DNA of 9,294 bases from an uncultured Clostridia bacterium (GTDB taxonomy: Bacteria; Bacillota; Clostridia; RUG12999). This document shows positions 6,644 to 9,294 of the stretch, piece by piece. How positions within the stretch are numbered: the stretch's first letter is position 1; every line of letters starts with the position of its first letter. The translations under genes and the position numbers were made by a program. The notes under the pieces were generated by a model that saw only the letters and a list, made by a program, of their open reading frames with translations, ran no database searches and had not been told where the DNA came from. The stretch lies in assembly GCA_949739095.1 (NCBI GenBank), contig CATIYX010000256.1, forward strand, positions 1 through 9,294, in the 5' to 3' direction.

Positions 6644-6715
6644 GCGTTGTCGGAACAACACAAACAAATTTCTTAAAAGAAACCTATTTCACCTAAAGTG
6701 TTGTTTCGACAGCGT
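6644..6715 (+). other. Long stem-loop in the leader of the ECF S-component gene
   Basis: GCGTTGTCGGAACAACAC (6644-6661) pairs with GTGTTGTTTCGACAGCGT (6698-6715) over 18 positions with three G-U wobbles and no mismatch as RNA. The 36-nt loop contains a smaller hairpin, TTTCT-TAAA-AGAAA (6669-6682). It lies between the permease and the ECF gene and ends about 35 bases before that gene's ATG. It could be an mRNA processing or stability element, an attenuator, or a short inverted-repeat insertion (MITE-like). No recognised riboswitch class fits by eye. The rest of the 166-bp gap shows no convincing promoter. Confidence 0.6.
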
Positions 6716-6750
6716 TATATAATTATATTTTAAAAGTAAAGGAGATTTTT

Positions 6751-7308
6751 ATGATGACAAATACAAGAACACTCGTAAAACCACGTCTTTCGGTTAAAAC
6801 ACAGATCATAGCGACTATTTCTGCTATTGTGGCGGCAGTTGCCGTTCCGCAGTTGCTGCACGTTATGGGCGCTGTTTCCGGATTGGGAACTGCGCTGGGC
6901 GAAACGTTTTTACCCATGCACCTGCCGATTATGTTGGTAGGGCTTTTGGCAGGACCCTATGCTGGTGCAATCGCAGGCTTGCTGGGACCGCTTGCAAGTT
7001 TCGGACTTTCCGGTATGCCGGTGGTTACCATGCTGCCGTTTATGATGATTGAACTGTGTGCCTATGGTCTGTTTGCAGGACTGCTGAGAAATGTTAACAT
7101 GCCGACCGTGGCAAAAGTGCTGGGCGTGCAGATTGCCGGACGGCTTGTTCGCGCGGCGGCAATTTTGGTTGCTATTTATGCATTTGGTAACGCATCAGTG
7201 AAAGTGGCGTCTATTTGGATGAGCGTTGCAACGGGCGTATTCGGCATTGCGTTGCAATTGGCATTGCTTCCGCTGATTACTTACCGCGTAGAGAATTTGA
7301 AAAAATGA
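6751..7308 (+). CDS. ECF-transporter S component, substrate unknown
   Basis: A 185-residue integral membrane protein resembling the substrate-binding S components of energy-coupling factor vitamin transporters (PF12822-like). It has about six hydrophobic segments and the motif series FLPMHLPIMLVGLLAGPYAG (53-72), a Gly-rich GAIAGLLGPLASFGLSGMP and a Met-rich TMLPFMMIELCAYGLF. AAAGGAG is six bases before the ATG (a second ATG follows at 6754). No ECF A, A' or T genes are in the window, so it would use energizing subunits encoded elsewhere (group II type). A long stem-loop lies in its leader. The stop overlaps the next ATG by four bases. Substrate is not identifiable; a cofactor for the associated enzymes is one possibility. 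Confidence 0.82.
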   Translation: MMTNTRTLVKPRLSVKTQIIATISAIVAAVAVPQLLHVMGAVSGLGTALGETFLPMHLPIMLVGLLAGPYAGAIAGLLGPLASFGLSGMPVVTMLPFMMIELCAYGLFAGLLRNVNMPTVAKVLGVQIAGRLVRAAAILVAIYAFGNASVKVASIWMSVATGVFGIALQLALLPLITYRVENLKK

Positions 7309-7736
7309 AAAACGATTTAGAAAAAGCAAAAGAACTCCTGACAAAAGGCGGTTACACCTGCGTTTTGTGCAAAGGTGAAACGGTTTATACAGCCACAGAA
7401 CGTGGTGTGAAACCGCTGGTTGACTGGATTTTGAAAAATCAGGAGGTGTCGGGGTTTTCCGCTGCGGATAAAGTGGTGGGAAAAGCAGCGGCGCTGTTAT
7501 ATGTACGCATGGAGGTTGCGGCAGTATATGCAAAAGTGATGAGCCGCGCGGCAGCTGAAACATTGCAAAGATACGGCATTGCGGCAACCTATGACGTTAT
7601 GACGGAAGCGGTGCGAAACCGGACGGATACAGGACTGTGTCCGATGGAGCAAACCGTGATGGATATTGATGAACCAAACGCGGCGCTGGACGCAATCCGC
7701 GCGAAAATGAAAAAGATGAGTGAACAAATAAAATGA
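7305..7736 (+). CDS. DUF1893 (TM1506-like, deaminase-fold) protein
   Basis: A 143-residue soluble protein. It has the DUF1893 features CVLCKGETVYTATERGVKPL (about 19-38), ADKVVGKAAALLYV (54-67) and GLCPMEQTVMD (110-120). Thermotoga maritima TM1506 of this family has a cytidine-deaminase-like fold. The usual deaminase HAE and PCxxC zinc motifs are not visible, so the reaction is unknown. The ATG at 7305 overlaps the TGA of the ECF gene (ATGA), giving translational coupling; upstream in-frame ATGs lie inside the ECF gene and are not preferred. The Cys19, Cys22 and Cys112 residues are potential ligands or redox sites. Coupling to an ECF S component suggests action on or protection of the same molecule, but that is inference. 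Confidence 0.82.
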   Translation: MKNDLEKAKELLTKGGYTCVLCKGETVYTATERGVKPLVDWILKNQEVSGFSAADKVVGKAAALLYVRMEVAAVYAKVMSRAAAETLQRYGIAATYDVMTEAVRNRTDTGLCPMEQTVMDIDEPNAALDAIRAKMKKMSEQIK

Positions 7737-7793
7737 CCGGACACGCAAGCTGTTCAGAAAAAGTTGTAGATGGAAAGGGTGGTGACAAGTAGT

Positions 7794-8204
7794 ATGAAAA
7801 TTATTGAAAACAGTATTTTTCCGGTGGGAAAGAAAAATGATGCATTTGCAGACTATTTTGTGGGACAGAGCTATCTTGCCATGTTGTCGACAGAACAGGT
7901 TGCCATCGGCAATGTCACCTTTGAACCAGGCTGCCGCAACAATTGGCACATTCATCATGCCAAGAGCGGCGGTGGACAGATTTTGCTGGTGACAGCGGGC
8001 AGAGGATATTATCAGGAATTTGGGAAAAAGCCCATGGAAATTCACGCAGGCGATGTTATCAACATTCCTGCGAATGTGAAGCATTGGCATGGCGCCGCGC
8101 CGGATAGCTGGTTTCAGCATTTGGCGATAGAGGTGCCGGCGGTAGAAGGACAGACGCAATGGTGCGAACCTGTGAGCGATGAGGAATATCGTGCGCTGAA
8201 ATGA
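7794..8204 (+). CDS. Small cupin-domain protein
   Basis: A 136-residue single-domain cupin. The first cupin motif is seen as GCRNNWHIHHAKSGGGQILL with His52, His54 and His55, where a Gln (62) stands in the place often held by Glu. The second motif is GDVINIPANVKHWHGA with His97 and His99; His109 follows in WFQHLAIEV. These form a metal site. Proteins of this type commonly accompany aldo/keto reductases and carboxymuconolactone-decarboxylase-like proteins in MerR-controlled Firmicutes clusters; the reaction is undetermined. The ATG at 7794 follows GGTGGTGA by eight bases and matches the family's N-terminus; an in-frame ATG at 7770 would add eight residues that do not fit. Last gene of the plus-strand set, 57 bp after the DUF1893 gene. 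Confidence 0.87.
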   Translation: MKIIENSIFPVGKKNDAFADYFVGQSYLAMLSTEQVAIGNVTFEPGCRNNWHIHHAKSGGGQILLVTAGRGYYQEFGKKPMEIHAGDVINIPANVKHWHGAAPDSWFQHLAIEVPAVEGQTQWCEPVSDEEYRALK

Positions 8205-8348
8205 GACAGGTAAATGTATTCCGAAGTGTGTGTATGCCTGACGAATAAAACCATGTCTGCTTGCAGAACAGGAGAATACGATTTGCTATCAATCAGTGAA
8301 TTGTTATCTGATAATCTAAGTAAGTTCCTCAAACATGATAATAAAAAA
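8205..8348. other. Intergenic stretch without a supported gene
   Basis: This stretch lies between the end of the cupin gene and the terminator hairpin. A 69-codon plus-strand frame (8214-8423) runs through it and straight through the terminator, lacks a ribosome binding site and resembles no family I know, so it is not called. Nothing else is supported. Confidence 0.6.
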
Positions 8349-8396
8349 ATAAAGCCGGTTGGTATCTGTTATGCAACAGACGCCGACCGGCTTTAT
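8349..8396. terminator. Bidirectional rho-independent terminator between cupin and merR genes
   Basis: Arms 8349-8370 and 8375-8396 form a 22-position stem with one mismatch and two G-U pairs around a four-base loop (ATGC). The GC core is GCCGG/CCGGC. On the minus strand the hairpin is followed by ATTTTTTTATTAT (8348-8336), a strong U-tract, so it ends the MerR transcript. On the plus strand TTTTATATATTTT follows (8401-8413), so it can also end the eight-gene transcript. Confidence 0.88.
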
Positions 8397-8478
8397 GCCG
8401 TTTTATATATTTTGAAGGATTGACTGTCATACTTTTTTCAGAAGCGGCAGAGAACAACCCTATACAACCTGAAAACTC

Positions 8479-8937
8479 CTATTTTACTACTTCCACCAGT
8501 TTCAGCTTTTGGAAAACAGACCGAAGATTCTGTGGCAAATCCTGTTCACCGATATCTTTTAAAACTTCTGTGGTTCCGGCTTTTTTTGCCGTTTCATAAT
8601 ACCAGCATTTATAGTCTATCACATCAAGCGTGCTTTGCAACTCGCGCATTTGTTCTTCCACAGCAGCACGCTGTTTTTGAAACAGTGCAAGGCGGGCGTC
8701 AATAGTGCTGTCGCCCTGTGCCACCATATCTAAAAATGTTTTAATATCCTTGAGCGGCATACCTGTTTTTTTCAAACATTCAATGATGTTCAGACATTCA
8801 ATGTCAACATCTTTAAACATGCGAACACCGCCGCCGGAACGTTCCACGAAAGGCAATAGCCCTTCTTTGTCATAATAGCGCAGTGTTGACGGCGCAACGC
8901 CTATCAGTTTGGCTGTTTCTCCAACTGTATAAGTCAT
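8479..8937 (-). CDS. MerR-family regulator, AdhR-like
   Basis: A 152-residue transcription activator. An N-terminal winged helix-turn-helix is seen in YTVGETAKLIGVAPSTLRYY and the wing in RSGGGVRMF. A coiled-coil dimerisation helix follows (about 80-115), ending DYKCWYYETAKKAGT. Cys54 in IIECLKKTG aligns with Cys52 of Bacillus subtilis AdhR (FIKCMRNAG), the thiol that senses aldehydes; Cys48 and a third in KCWYY are extra. The ATG at 8937 is chosen because the SD-like GCGGGG is seven bases upstream; the ATG at 8943 would lie only two bases from it. The gene is convergent with the plus-strand set, separated by the bidirectional terminator. It probably activates the 19-bp-spacer promoter at 1976-2006. 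Family is certain; the signal (aldehyde, quinone or other electrophile) is inferred. Confidence 0.9.
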   Translation of the reverse strand: MTYTVGETAKLIGVAPSTLRYYDKEGLLPFVERSGGGVRMFKDVDIECLNIIECLKKTGMPLKDIKTFLDMVAQGDSTIDARLALFQKQRAAVEEQMRELQSTLDVIDYKCWYYETAKKAGTTEVLKDIGEQDLPQNLRSVFQKLKLVEVVK

Positions 8938-9067
8938 AATCATACCCCGCTTGATACCAGTGAATTTTTAAATTGTCCTATAAACAGTAATTTCCCCAAT
9001 AGGAATTGTTCACATATGGTCAATTACCCATGCGATAGCCCTTTTCTCAGAGATATTTGATATTTTT

Positions 9068-9096
9068 ATTATAGCGGAAATATGGGGAAATGTCAA
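9068..9096 (-). promoter_or_regulatory. Sigma-A promoter of the merR gene
   Basis: TTGACA (9096-9091), a 17-bp spacer and TATAAT (9073-9068) form an exact consensus promoter on the minus strand. It leaves a leader of about 120 nt before the merR start. No AdhR-type repeat is present in the promoter or leader, so autoregulation is not supported; the leader also shows no strong hairpin. Confidence 0.82.
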
Positions 9097-9142
9097 TGAT
9101 AGCCGGTGCTATTCCTCGTTTATATTCTCCTGATTGGAGTTG

Positions 9143-9289
9143 TCATGGATTTGCAGCACCACCCACCAGCAGACTGAGAGCAATGTTGTTTTGCCGCGCG
9201 GTTTCCTTGAGTTGTTGCAAAAGCGGGGCGGTGAACCGTATGGTTCGTGCAATGTTTCGGCGGCAAAAGTCGTTTTTGATTTTGAACAT
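9143..9289 (-). CDS. Small Arc/ribbon-helix-helix-like protein, possibly C-terminally disrupted
   Basis: A 48-codon frame from ATG (9289) to TGA (9143). The stretch RTIRFTAPLLQQLKETARQN (15-34) followed by NIALSLLV looks like the beta strand, first helix and start of the second helix of small ribbon-helix-helix DNA-binding proteins common in Clostridia mobile elements. After LLV the frame reads GGAANP and stops, where such proteins usually continue with QCC.YA. Other frames just beyond read CCK and then DNSNQENINEE up to a TAG, as if small indels had broken the original end. It may therefore be a pseudogene. The ribosome binding site would be at or beyond the window edge and cannot be judged. 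Confidence 0.45.
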   Translation of the reverse strand: MFKIKNDFCRRNIARTIRFTAPLLQQLKETARQNNIALSLLVGGAANP

Positions 9290-9294
9290 GCTGC

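Noticed and set aside
6718..6723. TATAAT before the ECF gene as a promoter
   Set aside because: No -35-like sequence at 16-19 bp upstream, and it lies just after the stem-loop in an AT-rich leader.
7497..8159. 220-codon open frame on the minus strand
   Set aside because: Antisense to the DUF1893 and cupin genes, rich in His, Arg and Cys, with no recognisable domain.
8214..8423. 69-codon plus-strand frame after the cupin gene
   Set aside because: It runs through the terminator hairpin, lacks a ribosome binding site, and has no family resemblance.
9006..9025. Sequence in the merR leader resembling half of the ArsR operator (TTGTTCACATATGG)
   Set aside because: Only one half-site matches and there is no partner repeat, so ArsR control of merR is not supported.

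Overview
The window looks like a piece of a low-to-moderate GC Clostridia (Firmicutes) genome. The reasons are the strong AGGAGG-type ribosome binding sites, textbook sigma-A promoters (several with exact TTGACA-17-TATAAT), a TTG start behind a perfect Shine-Dalgarno, and protein families typical of anaerobic Firmicutes (AdhR-like MerR, Fe-S aldo/keto reductase, copper-amine-oxidase-type stalk domains, ECF S component). Assignment below class level is not possible from sequence reading alone.

Region 1 (1-1934, minus strand) is a metal-resistance operon: an ArsR/SmtB repressor of CadC/SmtB type, a free-standing 72-residue heavy-metal-associated (HMA) domain protein, and a P1B-type Zn/Cd/Pb ATPase without an HMA domain of its own, which runs off the left edge. 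The operon has a perfect sigma-A promoter with a perfect 8-6-8 ArsR-type palindrome over the predicted transcription start.

Region 2 (1976-8204, plus strand) is a long same-strand gene set. It begins at a promoter with an unusually long 19-bp spacer that contains a near-perfect AdhR-type inverted repeat, CTTAAAG-N4-CTTTAAC. In order it encodes a two-cluster 4Fe-4S aldo/keto reductase homologue, an exported stalk-domain + DUF362 protein, two small overlapping membrane proteins of unknown family (behind their own perfect sigma-A promoter), a PF03773-type permease, an ECF-transporter S component, an overlapping DUF1893 protein, and a small cupin. A nested leader hairpin precedes the first gene, and an 18-bp stem-loop precedes the ECF gene.

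Region 3 (8349-9096) has a bidirectional terminator and a convergent MerR gene on the minus strand. The MerR protein has the AdhR-like helix-turn-helix and a cysteine aligning with AdhR Cys52. It is the only regulator in the window that fits the distant 19-bp-spacer promoter 6.5 kb away, so the MerR gene and the eight plus-strand genes probably form one regulated unit. From family knowledge this suggests response to reactive electrophiles or a redox signal; the metabolic purpose is not known. Region 4 (9143-9289, minus) holds a small ribbon-helix-helix-like ORF whose C-terminus looks frame-disrupted, and may be a remnant of a mobile element.
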